This document shows, piece by piece, positions 18,450 to 25,890 of a stretch of DNA of 64,000 nt. The position numbers were made by a program, and so were the translations under genes. The stretch is from VXYL01 sp963665195 (lineage in GTDB: Bacteria > Pseudomonadota > Gammaproteobacteria > Pseudomonadales > Azotimanducaceae). The stretch's first letter is position 1, and the number at the start of each line of letters is the position of its first letter. The DNA lies in NCBI GenBank assembly GCA_963665195.1, contig OY762070.1:4526001-4590000 (forward strand). The letters run 5' to 3'. The notes below the pieces were generated by a model. The model was not told the DNA's origin. It searched no databases and saw nothing but the letters and a program-made list of their open reading frames with translations.

Positions 18450-19184
18450 ATGCGGAGGCTGGCAATCGTCGCCGGGGTGGCAGTCGCAGGGGGTGCCCTC
18501 GCCCAGCAAACGTCTCCGGACCAACAAGCGAACGTGCAAGCCATGGAACAGATGATCGCCGAAATCCAGGACGACACGGCGCGCACCGCCGCCTACACCG
18601 GGATCGAGCGCATCGATCCGCGCGTGATCGAGGCCATCCGCGCGACGCCCCGCGAGCAGTTCGTGCCGCCGCGCAGCCGTTCGCTGGCCTACGCCAACCA
18701 TCCGCTCCCCATCGGCCACGGGCAGACGATTTCGCAGCCGTTCATCGTCGCCATCATGACCCACGCGCTCGGCATCGAAGCTGGGCACCGGGTGCTGGAG
18801 ATTGGCACCGGATCGGGCTATCAGGCCGCCGTCCTCGCAGCGCTGGCGGAGGAGGTCTACAGCATCGAGATCGTGACGGCGCTGGCCGATGCCGCTCGGC
18901 AACGACTGGCGGACCTCGGCTACGGGAACGTCCGCGTGCTGGCGGGCGATGGCTGGAACGGCTGGCCGGAACATGCGCCGTTCGACGGCGTGATCGTCAC
19001 CGCGGTGGGGCCGGAGATTCCGCCGAAGCTGCTTGAACAACTCGCGCCGAACGGGCGCTTGGTGATGCCGGTGGGAGACCCGGATGGATTCCAAGAACTG
19101 ATCGTCTACGACAACGGCACGGGCGAGACGACGACACTGTTTCCGGTCCGCTTCGTGCCGCTGACTGGCGGGCCCGGCCGCTGA
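18450..19184 (+). CDS. pcm: Protein-L-isoaspartate O-methyltransferase, exported form
   Basis: This ~244-residue enzyme methylates isoaspartyl residues in damaged proteins to start their repair. PLPIGHGQTISQPF and VLEIGTGSGYQAAVLA are the family active-site loop and SAM-binding motif I, and the C-terminus FVPLTG is also typical. Unusually, residues 1-20 (MRRLAIVAGVAVAGGALAQQ) form a good signal peptide, so repair is expected in the periplasm, where SAM supply is an open question. The ATG lies 2 nt after the selO stop. The 3' end of this gene is repeated at 20377-20439, beyond the next gene. Confidence 0.9.
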   Translation: MRRLAIVAGVAVAGGALAQQTSPDQQANVQAMEQMIAEIQDDTARTAAYTGIERIDPRVIEAIRATPREQFVPPRSRSLAYANHPLPIGHGQTISQPFIVAIMTHALGIEAGHRVLEIGTGSGYQAAVLAALAEEVYSIEIVTALADAARQRLADLGYGNVRVLAGDGWNGWPEHAPFDGVIVTAVGPEIPPKLLEQLAPNGRLVMPVGDPDGFQELIVYDNGTGETTTLFPVRFVPLTGGPGR

Positions 19185-19212
19185 CCGCTTTCGCGGCGCC
19201 TGCTCAATCGAA
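19151..19212 (+). repeat. Direct repeat, copy A (3' end of pcm)
   Basis: This segment is the last ~12 codons of pcm plus ~30 nt downstream. It recurs at 20377-20439 on the other side of the PD-(D/E)XK gene. The first 35 nt match at 31 positions; similarity continues less well through the downstream part (CGCCTGCTCAATCG against CGCCTACTCGATCC). Confidence 0.75.
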
Positions 19213-19256
19213 CCGCCGGCTACCCCGCCGCCTTGGGCAGGCGTAGGATTGCGGCC

Positions 19257-20366
19257 ATGCTAATCGCCAATCCCATGTACGACGCGGTGTTCAAGCACCC
19301 GCTCGAAGATCCGGAGTCGGCGCGCCTGATCGTCGGCACGATCCTCGGCGAGGACATCGAGGAGATCGAGCTCGCGCCGCAGGAGAGCGCGGTGGTGGTG
19401 CGCCCGCGCGACGACGGCCCGCGGCTTTCGGACTTCACCGTGCAGCGGATCGACTTCGCCGCCACCGTGCGCACCGCCGCCGGCGACCGGCTGCGGGTGC
19501 TGATCGAGGTGCAGAAGTCGCACTACTCGGCGGACGTGGCGCGGTTCCGCAAGTACCTCGGCCAGCGCTACGCGGACGAGCAGGGCTACGTGACGGTGTC
19601 CGAGCGCGGCGGCGACCGCAGCCGGGCGCTGCCGCTGCTGACGATCTACTTCCTGGGGCGGCGGTTGCCGAAGACGGACGCGACGGTGCTCAGGGTGGCG
19701 CGGCGCTACCTGGACGCGGTGACGGGCGAGGAACTGCCGCAGCGGGAGGACTTCGTGGAGGCGCTGACGCACGACTGCTACGTGGTGCAGGTGCCGTTCC
19801 TCGCAGGGAACAAGCGCGAGTGGGAGCGCAAGCGACCGGTCGCGAGTGGTCCATGCGCGGTCGGCGTGGCTGGGCCGGAGGCGTGCCCGGCACGTAGCGA
19901 AGCGAAGTTCCGGGTCGCCTATGGGGCGCTCTCGGACGAGCGGCGCAACGACCTCGAGAAGCTGCTGAGCGTCTTCGACCAGCGCCTGCAGACGGCGGAC
20001 CAGCACATGCTGGAGCTGGACCACGCGGCCATTCCCACCGCCTACGCGCCGGTGCTGCGGCGCCTGGAGGCGGCGGCGGCGGACGCGGCGGTGGCCGAGT
20101 CGATGGCGCTGGAGGACGAGATACTCGGCGAGTGGAACCGGATGCAGCGCGACATCGACGAAGCCAAAGAGACCATCGCGGATCGCGACGAGACCATCGC
20201 CGACCACGAGAAGACCATCGCCGAACGCGACGAGGCCATTGCCGGCCACGAGAAAACCATCGCCGAACGCGACGAGGCCATTGCCGAAGCCCAAGAGGCC
20301 CTCCTCAGCCAGCGGGCCCGGATCGACGCTCTTGAGCGACGCTTGGCGGGCAGCGACGACGCCTGA
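19257..20366 (+). CDS. PD-(D/E)XK nuclease family transposase-like protein (Rpn-like)
   Basis: This 369-residue protein resembles the PD-(D/E)XK nuclease family transposase group (PDDEXK_2, related to Rpn recombination-promoting nucleases). The start MLIANPMYDAVFKHPLED is family-typical. The nuclease core is visible as Asp66 in QRIDFAA and Glu84-x-Gln in VLIEVQKS. LEKLLSVFDQ is also characteristic. About 35 residues before it (from EWERKRPVASG) look like an in-frame insertion. The C-terminal ~60 residues are a coiled coil made of near-identical repeats (TIAERDEAIAGHEK). The gene lies between two copies of the pcm 3' end, as if inserted there. Confidence 0.8.
   Translation: MLIANPMYDAVFKHPLEDPESARLIVGTILGEDIEEIELAPQESAVVVRPRDDGPRLSDFTVQRIDFAATVRTAAGDRLRVLIEVQKSHYSADVARFRKYLGQRYADEQGYVTVSERGGDRSRALPLLTIYFLGRRLPKTDATVLRVARRYLDAVTGEELPQREDFVEALTHDCYVVQVPFLAGNKREWERKRPVASGPCAVGVAGPEACPARSEAKFRVAYGALSDERRNDLEKLLSVFDQRLQTADQHMLELDHAAIPTAYAPVLRRLEAAAADAAVAESMALEDEILGEWNRMQRDIDEAKETIADRDETIADHEKTIAERDEAIAGHEKTIAERDEAIAEAQEALLSQRARIDALERRLAGSDDA
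20163..20294 (+). repeat. In-frame tandem repeat encoding a coiled coil
   Basis: Two near-identical 42-nt units begin at 20208 and 20250; each encodes 14 residues (EKTIAERDEAIAGH type), two heptads. Shorter diverged units (encoding ETIADRD and ETIADH) precede them. The near-identity of the DNA, including silent sites, points to recent unit duplication. Confidence 0.8.
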
Positions 20367-20376
20367 CCGAGCAGGT

Positions 20377-20439
20377 CTTCGTGCCGCTGACCGGCGAGCG
20401 CGGCGGCTGACGCTCCTTTTCGCAACGCCTACTCGATCC
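20377..20439 (+). repeat. Direct repeat, copy B (orphan pcm 3' end)
   Basis: Ten bases after the PD-(D/E)XK stop codon, one frame reads VFVPLTGERGG and a stop, matching RFVPLTGGPGR at the end of pcm. The match continues past the stop codon. No upstream part of a second pcm copy exists here, so this is a detached 3' end rather than a whole duplicated gene. Confidence 0.7.
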
Positions 20440-20598
20440 GTGCGCCGGTCGCCATCTGGAAGAGTTGCGCGGGATCGATGCCGAACTCAGCGAATGCGTC
20501 CGCCAGCCCGCGGCACCATCCTGGGCGGGCTGGTCGCCTCGCAGATGACGGCACCTGGCGCTCGGCTGAGGCAGAGCGCACCGCAGGATGGTGCGGGT

Positions 20599-22152
20599 CT
20601 ACATCAAGCGCTTGCGCTCGCTCGACGGCGGAATCGCCAGCGATTCGCGGTACTTCGCCACCGTGCGCCGCGCCACGTTCACGTCGCGGTCGCGCAGCAG
20701 CAGGGCGATCTTGTTGTCCGAGAGGGGCTTGCGGGGATCCTCCTCGGCGGTGAGCTTCTTGATGAGGGCGCGGATCGCGGTGCTGGAGACTTCGCCGGTG
20801 CCGCTGGCGGTGCCGACGTGGCTGGAGAAGAAGTACTTGAGCTCGAAGACGCCGCGCGGGGTGGACATGTACTTGCGGGTGGTGACCCGGGAGACGGTGG
20901 ATTCGTGGCGCTCCACCGCTTCGGCGATGTCCGCCAGCACCAAGGGCTGCATCGCTTCCTCGCCGCGTTCGAGGAAGCCGCGCTGGCGCCTGACGATCTC
21001 GGCGGCGACCAGCATGAGCGTCTCGTTGCGGTATTCGATGTTCTTGATGAATACCTTGGCCTCTTGCAGGTTCTCCTTGAGAAAGACGTTGTCGGCGCTC
21101 CTGTCGCCGGTGCGCACGAAGCCGGCGTAGAAGTCGTTGACGCGCACCTTGGGGGCCGTGTCGCCATTGAGCTCGACCACCCAGCGGCCTTCCTTGCGCG
21201 TCACCACCACGTCCGGTTCGACGTATTCGATACCGTCGTCGCCGATGGCGTTGCCGGGGCGGGGGTTGAGGGTGCGGATGCCTTCGACGGCGGCGGCGAG
21301 ATCCGGTTCGGACAGGCGGCACAGGCGTCCCAGGGCGGCGAAGTCGCGGCGCGCCAAGCGGTCGAAATGGTCGCGCACTACGAGCAGGGCCGCCTCGCGC
21401 CATGGGATGTCGGGGGGGAGCTGTTCGAGCTGCAGGAGCAGGCACTCGCGCAGGTCCCGGGCGCCGACGCCGGGCGGATCGAAGCGCTGCACGAGGCGTA
21501 GGACGACGGCCATCTCCGCGTCGGAGAAGCGCTCGGCGGCGGGCAGCGCATCCGCCACCGCATCCACGAGTTCCGGGATGCTCGCGCCGAGCAAGCCGTC
21601 CTCGTCGATGCTGTCGATGATGGCGACGGCGGCCAAGCGGTCGCGGTCGGACATGGGCGTCAGGTTGAGCTGCCACAAGAGGTGGCTGGTGAGGGACTCG
21701 GCAGCACCGTTGCGCTCCTCGAAGCCCGTGTCCTCTGCCGGCGCGCTGCTCGGCGGGGCAGCGCCCTGGTAGACGTCGTCCCAAGAGACGTCTACGGGAA
21801 TGTCGTCCGGGATGTTCTCCAGAGTGGCGTCGGCGGCGTTCTCCTCCTCAATGTCGTCCACGGGGTCGTAATCGCCGAGGTTTTCATCCCCCGACTCGGC
21901 GTCATCCTCGTCCGCCTCATCTACGGCGATGTCTTCCTCTCGCGCCTGGTCCTCGAACTCGTCCAATTCGTCCACGCCGTCTTCGTCGCCATCGTCGTCC
22001 TCGACGAGCTCCAGCATCGGATTGGCCTCGACGGCCTGGCGCACCTCCTGGCTGAGTTCCATGGCGGAGAGCTGCATCAGCCGAATCGCCTGCTGAAGCT
22101 GCGGCGTCAGCGCGATCTGCTGCCCCATGCGCAGCATCAGCGTCGGCTTCAT
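20599..22152 (-). CDS. rpoN: RNA polymerase sigma-54 factor
   Basis: This 517-residue sigma factor directs RNA polymerase to -24/-12 promoters that need an enhancer-binding ATPase. Region I (LRMGQQIALTPQLQQAIRLM) binds the activator and DNA melting point; an acidic region II spans about residues 50-130. The core-binding and DNA-binding domains follow, and the RpoN box ARRTVAKYRE lies near the C-terminus. The ATG overlaps the lptB stop (TGATG), the usual gammaproteobacterial arrangement. Downstream, the common hpf-ptsN-rapZ genes are absent; the pcm/PD-(D/E)XK region comes instead. Confidence 0.97.
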   Translation of the reverse strand: MKPTLMLRMGQQIALTPQLQQAIRLMQLSAMELSQEVRQAVEANPMLELVEDDDGDEDGVDELDEFEDQAREEDIAVDEADEDDAESGDENLGDYDPVDDIEEENAADATLENIPDDIPVDVSWDDVYQGAAPPSSAPAEDTGFEERNGAAESLTSHLLWQLNLTPMSDRDRLAAVAIIDSIDEDGLLGASIPELVDAVADALPAAERFSDAEMAVVLRLVQRFDPPGVGARDLRECLLLQLEQLPPDIPWREAALLVVRDHFDRLARRDFAALGRLCRLSEPDLAAAVEGIRTLNPRPGNAIGDDGIEYVEPDVVVTRKEGRWVVELNGDTAPKVRVNDFYAGFVRTGDRSADNVFLKENLQEAKVFIKNIEYRNETLMLVAAEIVRRQRGFLERGEEAMQPLVLADIAEAVERHESTVSRVTTRKYMSTPRGVFELKYFFSSHVGTASGTGEVSSTAIRALIKKLTAEEDPRKPLSDNKIALLLRDRDVNVARRTVAKYRESLAIPPSSERKRLM

Positions 22153-22940
22153 CACAGCTCGAAGCCCTCGCCGAGATACACCCTTCGCACGGTTTCGTTG
22201 GCCAGGATGGCATCGGCGCCGCCCTCGGCGATCACCCGCCCTTCGCTGACGATGTAGGCGCGGTCGCAGATGTCCAGGGTCTCGCGCACATTGTGGTCCG
22301 TGATGAGGATGCCGAGGCCGCGCCCGGTGAGAGCGCGGATCTCCTCCTTCAGGTCGCTGACGGAAATCGGGTCCACGCCCGCGAACGGCTCGTCGAGCAG
22401 CATGAAGGACGGCTTCCCGGCGAGCGCCCGGGCGATCTCCACGCGCCGCCGCTCGCCGCCGGAGAGCTGTTCGCCGATGCTGCCGCGGATGTCCTGCAAG
22501 CGGAAGTCCGCGAGCAGCGTTTCCACCAGCCGCAGCCGTTCGGCGCGCTTGAGATCCCGCCGCCGCTCGGCGATGGCGAGCAGGTTGTCCGCCACGGAGA
22601 GCTTGCGGAAGACGCTGGCCTCCTGCGGCAGGTAGCCGATGCCGGCGCGCGCCCGGTCGTGTACCGGCGCGCCGGTGAGGTCGCGCTCGTCGATCCGCAC
22701 GGTGCCGGCATCGGCACGGATCAGGCCGAGAATCATGTAGAAGCAGGTGGTCTTGCCGGCGCCGTTCGGGCCCAGGAGGCCGACCGCTTCGCCGGCAGAG
22801 ACTGCGATGCTGACATCATCGACCACGGCCCGGCCGCGATAGCGCTTGCGCAGACCTTCGGCGATCAGGCGCGCCGCAGGCCCTGCGCCAGGCGCCCCCG
22901 TCGGCGCGGCGGTCAATCGCTGGTCGGCACCGGCTGCCAC
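22152..22940 (-). CDS. lptB: LPS export ABC transporter ATPase
   Basis: This ~260-residue ABC ATPase powers LptFG-driven extraction of lipopolysaccharide from the inner membrane. Walker A is GPNGAGKTT, the signature is LSGGERRR, Walker B is FMLLDEPFAGVDP, and the H-loop is ITDHNV. The N-terminal ~20 residues are low-complexity, so the true start may be the TTG at 22916 that overlaps the lptA stop rather than the GTG at 22940. It is translationally coupled to lptA upstream and rpoN downstream. LptF and LptG genes are not in this window. Confidence 0.95.
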   Translation of the reverse strand: MAAGADQRLTAAPTGAPGAGPAARLIAEGLRKRYRGRAVVDDVSIAVSAGEAVGLLGPNGAGKTTCFYMILGLIRADAGTVRIDERDLTGAPVHDRARAGIGYLPQEASVFRKLSVADNLLAIAERRRDLKRAERLRLVETLLADFRLQDIRGSIGEQLSGGERRRVEIARALAGKPSFMLLDEPFAGVDPISVSDLKEEIRALTGRGLGILITDHNVRETLDICDRAYIVSEGRVIAEGGADAILANETVRRVYLGEGFEL

Positions 22941-23434
22941 TTGAGCCGCACGCCGCCCGGCTGCTCCGAGCGGGCGTCCACGCGCCCCGCCTTCACATCG
23001 TAGAGGATGACTTCGCCGGCGAATTCCCGCTCGGCCTGGGCGAGGTAGGCATCGCCGCGCAGTTCGATGCGTTCCTCCGCGAGCGAGTAGTCGATGCGCG
23101 CCGCGCGCGCGCTGACGAAGGGCTCGCCCGGACGCAGTCGCTGGCGCATTTCGGCCGGGGCATCGGCGTGCCCCTCGGCGACGATGCGGGCGACGCGGCG
23201 GTTGTCGTTGGAGACGGTGACGGTGTGCGCCCTCATGCGCAGGCTGCCCTGGTCGATCTGCACGGCGCCGGTGAGCACGGAGACGCCGCGGTCCGGATCG
23301 TAGCTGCCGGCATCGGCTTGGATCTCGATGGGCTGCTCGGCATCCTCCGGCAGCGCGAACGCGGCGACCGCCAAGGCGCCGAGCAGCAGGGCGGCGGCGT
23401 GGCGAGGCTTAGCGAGTCTGCGCGGTGAGAACAA
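22913..23434 (-). CDS. lptA: LPS transport periplasmic protein
   Basis: This 173-residue periplasmic beta-jellyroll forms the bridge that carries LPS from LptC to the outer-membrane LptD/E complex. It has a signal peptide (ending near AAFALP), and PIEIQADAGSYDPDRGVSVLTGAVQIDQGSLRMR is the family's OstA-like core by position (about residues 35-69). The apparent start is TTG at 23434, inside the 3' end of lptC, giving a 26-nt overlap. The gene overlaps lptB at its other end. Confidence 0.92.
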   Translation of the reverse strand: MFSPRRLAKPRHAAALLLGALAVAAFALPEDAEQPIEIQADAGSYDPDRGVSVLTGAVQIDQGSLRMRAHTVTVSNDNRRVARIVAEGHADAPAEMRQRLRPGEPFVSARAARIDYSLAEERIELRGDAYLAQAEREFAGEVILYDVKAGRVDARSEQPGGVRLKWQPVPTSD

Positions 23435-24032
23435 CGATCGATACCCGCTCTTCGGCGTTCGAGAACAGTTGGATGCGGCCGCTCGCCAGGTCGGCCTCGA
23501 AACCGGCCGCCGAGGCGCGGCCGCCGACCTCGCGTTCGATCATAACACCGTGCTCGCCGCGGGCGATGTCGCGCTCCGGGTAGACCACGACCGACGCGGT
23601 GCGCAGCACGAGGCGGCCGCCGTCTCGCGTCTGGGAGAGCACCACGCCGCCATCGAGCGTCGCCTCCTCTTCGCTGCCGCCGCCCGCGGTCTGCACCCGG
23701 CGCACTTCGCCGCTCGCCGCCTCGACGTGCCACGGCGGCGCGGCCGCGGGGTGGAGGTCCATGACGGGGCCCGCGAGCGTGGTCGAACCGCGGCCATCGA
23801 AGTACGAAACGCGGCTGCTAGCGAGGCGGTAGTGGAGTGCGCCGCTTGCGCGGTACTGCTCGATGACGCCGTCCTCCAGATAGACGTTCGGCTGCTCGGC
23901 GAGAGCGTCGGGCAGGCCCGGCGGGCGGATGTCGCCGGGGCCGATGAAGATGGCGATCAGCGCGAAGGCGCCAGCGGCCAGCGTCAGCGCCAGGCGGACG
24001 CGGGTACGGTTGCGCCGCGGCCATGCACTCAC
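23409..24032 (-). CDS. lptC: LPS export membrane protein
   Basis: This 207-residue bitopic protein receives LPS from LptBFG and hands it to LptA. An N-terminal membrane anchor (ALTLAAGAFALIAIFIGPGD) is followed by a periplasmic jellyroll with the family-like stretch YRASGALHYRLASSRVSYFDG. The GTG start overlaps the kdsC stop as GTGA, and the end overlaps lptA. Order and size match LptC of other Gammaproteobacteria. Confidence 0.9.
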   Translation of the reverse strand: MSAWPRRNRTRVRLALTLAAGAFALIAIFIGPGDIRPPGLPDALAEQPNVYLEDGVIEQYRASGALHYRLASSRVSYFDGRGSTTLAGPVMDLHPAAAPPWHVEAASGEVRRVQTAGGGSEEEATLDGGVVLSQTRDGGRLVLRTASVVVYPERDIARGEHGVMIEREVGGRASAAGFEADLASGRIQLFSNAEERVSIVVLTAQTR

Positions 24033-24562
24033 GGCGGCCAGCGTCGTTGGGCTACGAGGATCAGGTCGCAGATTTCGCGCACTGCGCCGTGGCCACCGCG
24101 CAGTCGTGTCACGTAGTCGGCTCGCTCGCGCACAGTCGGATGGGCGTCGGCCACGGCGAAGGCGAGGCCGCAGGCGTCGAATGCCGCGAGGTCCGGCAGG
24201 TCGTCCCCCGCATGGGCGAGGTGCTCGGCAGCAAACCCGGTCGCCTTCGCCAGTTCGGCCAGCACGGCCGCCTTGTCGGCAACGCCTTGGTGGAGGTGCT
24301 GGACATTCAGCTCGGCTGCTCGGCGCTCGACGGCTTCGGAGCGGCGCCCGGTCACGATGGCCAGTTGCACGCCAGCCCCCGCCAGCGCCTTCATGGCACT
24401 GCCGTCCTGAACGTGGAACGCCTTCATCTCGGCACCGTTCGAGCCGTAGTACAAGCGCCCGTCGGTAAGTACGCCATCGACATCGAGCGACAGCAGCCGC
24501 ACGCCTGCGAGTCGCTTGAGCAGCGCACCCGCAATCGGCTGCTCAAGCGGCGGAGGGGTCAT
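24029..24562 (-). CDS. kdsC: 3-deoxy-D-manno-octulosonate-8-phosphate phosphatase
   Basis: This 177-residue HAD-family phosphatase dephosphorylates Kdo-8-phosphate to make Kdo for the LPS inner core. The nucleophile motif is LLSLDVDGVLTDG, motif II is LAIVTGRRS, and HAGDDLPDLAAFDACG supplies the Mg-binding acidic residues. The length is normal for the tetrameric cap-less class. The ATG overlaps the yrbG stop (ATGA). The isomerase gene kdsD, usually between yrbG and kdsC, is absent here. Confidence 0.95.
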   Translation of the reverse strand: MTPPPLEQPIAGALLKRLAGVRLLSLDVDGVLTDGRLYYGSNGAEMKAFHVQDGSAMKALAGAGVQLAIVTGRRSEAVERRAAELNVQHLHQGVADKAAVLAELAKATGFAAEHLAHAGDDLPDLAAFDACGLAFAVADAHPTVRERADYVTRLRGGHGAVREICDLILVAQRRWPP

Positions 24563-25545
24563 TGCTGGTGGTAGAGAATGTAGGTGAAGCCGACGTAGGC
24601 AGCGCACAGCACCGCGCCTTCGAAGCGGGTGATGACCTTGCGCGACCCGACAGCGTAGGCGAACAGGGTCAACGCGGCCGTTAAGGCGATCATCATCCCG
24701 TAGTCGCGCCAAAGCACGCTGACGTCGATCGCCTGGGGCGCCATCAGCGCCGGAATGGCGAGCACCGCCAGGATGTTCAGGATGTTGGAGCCGACGACGT
24801 TGCCGATGGCCATGTCGGCATGGCCGCGCAGCACCGCGGTGATGGTGACGGAAAGTTCCGGCAGGCTGGTGCCGATGGCGACGATGGTGAGCCCGATCAC
24901 CATCTCGCTGACGCCGAAGCGCTCGGCGACCTCGCCCGCCGCCGCCACCAGCACGTCGGCGGAAACGAGCAGCACTGCGAGGCCGGCGAAGAACCACGCC
25001 GCCGCCGCCAGATTGCCCATGTCCGGCAGCTCGTCCAACTCGCTCTGGATGTTCTCGGCGAGGCCCGGCTCGTCCTGCCCGACGCGGCTCAGGCGGTACA
25101 GCAGGAAGCCGAGGCCCACGAGCAGGATCAGGCCGTCGATGCGGCCGAGGTAGAGGTTGAAGATGCAGATCAGGGCGAGCGCCGTTGCGCCGAGCAGCCA
25201 GGGGATCTCGCGCTTGAGGGTGCTCTCCGAGAACGGCAGCGGCCGCACCAGGGCCGTGACGCCCAGCACGAGGCCGATGTTGGCGATGTTGGAGCCGATG
25301 GCATTGCCGATGGCGATCTGCCCGGAACCGGCGAGGCAGGCGCGGATGCCGACCATGATCTCCGGCGCGGACGTGCCGACGGCGACGAACGTGAGGCCGA
25401 TGACGATCTTCGACACGCCCATGTTCTTGGCCGCCGCGGCGGAGGCGAAGACGAACCGATCCGCGCTCCAGATGAGCGCCGCGAAGCCGAGAACCAGCGC
25501 CACGAAGGGGAACTCGCGCACCAGCGCGTAGAGATCGTCGATCAT
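24559..25545 (-). CDS. yrbG: CaCA family Na+/Ca2+ exchanger-like protein (YrbG)
   Basis: This 328-residue inner-membrane antiporter has two homologous halves of about five spans each. The alpha-repeat motifs are clear: GLTFVAVGTSAPEIMVGI with GNAIGSNIANIGLVLG in the first half, and GLTIVAIGTSLPELSVTI with GNVVGSNILNILAVL in the second. The Glu in each PE is an ion ligand in the family. It is the first gene of the yrbG-kdsC-lptC-lptA-lptB-rpoN chain. The start at 25545 is chosen to fit the family N-terminus; no strong ribosome-binding site is seen. Confidence 0.93.
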   Translation of the reverse strand: MIDDLYALVREFPFVALVLGFAALIWSADRFVFASAAAAKNMGVSKIVIGLTFVAVGTSAPEIMVGIRACLAGSGQIAIGNAIGSNIANIGLVLGVTALVRPLPFSESTLKREIPWLLGATALALICIFNLYLGRIDGLILLVGLGFLLYRLSRVGQDEPGLAENIQSELDELPDMGNLAAAAWFFAGLAVLLVSADVLVAAAGEVAERFGVSEMVIGLTIVAIGTSLPELSVTITAVLRGHADMAIGNVVGSNILNILAVLAIPALMAPQAIDVSVLWRDYGMMIALTAALTLFAYAVGSRKVITRFEGAVLCAAYVGFTYILYHQQ

Positions 25546-25654
25546 GCGGTCATGGCGGCGGCATCCGCGGCAGCTCTCAAGCGCACGGATGTTACCCAAA
25601 GTAGCACCGCGGATTCCGTGCTAGTCTGCCGCGCTTTGGTTGCGGCGGACGGCG

Positions 25655-25882
25655 ATGGCGGACGATGTGCAGGCGCGCTTGGCGGACGCATTCGCGGGGG
25701 CGGAAGTGGTGGTCAACGCCGACGGCAACCGCTTCGAGATCCGCGTGGTGTCTGCGGCGTTCGAGGGGCTCAGCCGCGTGAAGCGGCAGCAGGCGGTGTA
25801 CGCCGAGATTCGGGACCTGATCGCCTCCGGCGCCATACACGCTGTCAGCATTCGCGCCATGACGCCGGCCGAGTCCGGCTGA
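25655..25882 (+). CDS. ibaG: BolA family protein (IbaG type)
   Basis: This 75-residue BolA-fold protein works with monothiol glutaredoxins in Fe-S cluster handling. SRVKRQQAVYAEI and the closing IHAVSIRAMTP match the family, and the small size fits IbaG/YrbA. It is divergent from the yrbG-lpt operon and only 8 nt before hisD. In many Gammaproteobacteria murA and hisG lie between ibaG and hisD; both are missing here. Confidence 0.88.
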   Translation: MADDVQARLADAFAGAEVVVNADGNRFEIRVVSAAFEGLSRVKRQQAVYAEIRDLIASGAIHAVSIRAMTPAESG

Positions 25883-25890
25883 AGCCGCCC

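Noticed and set aside
16684..18465. A 593-codon minus-strand open frame opposite selO
   Set aside because: It is an antisense product of high GC at third positions; selO on the plus strand carries all family motifs.
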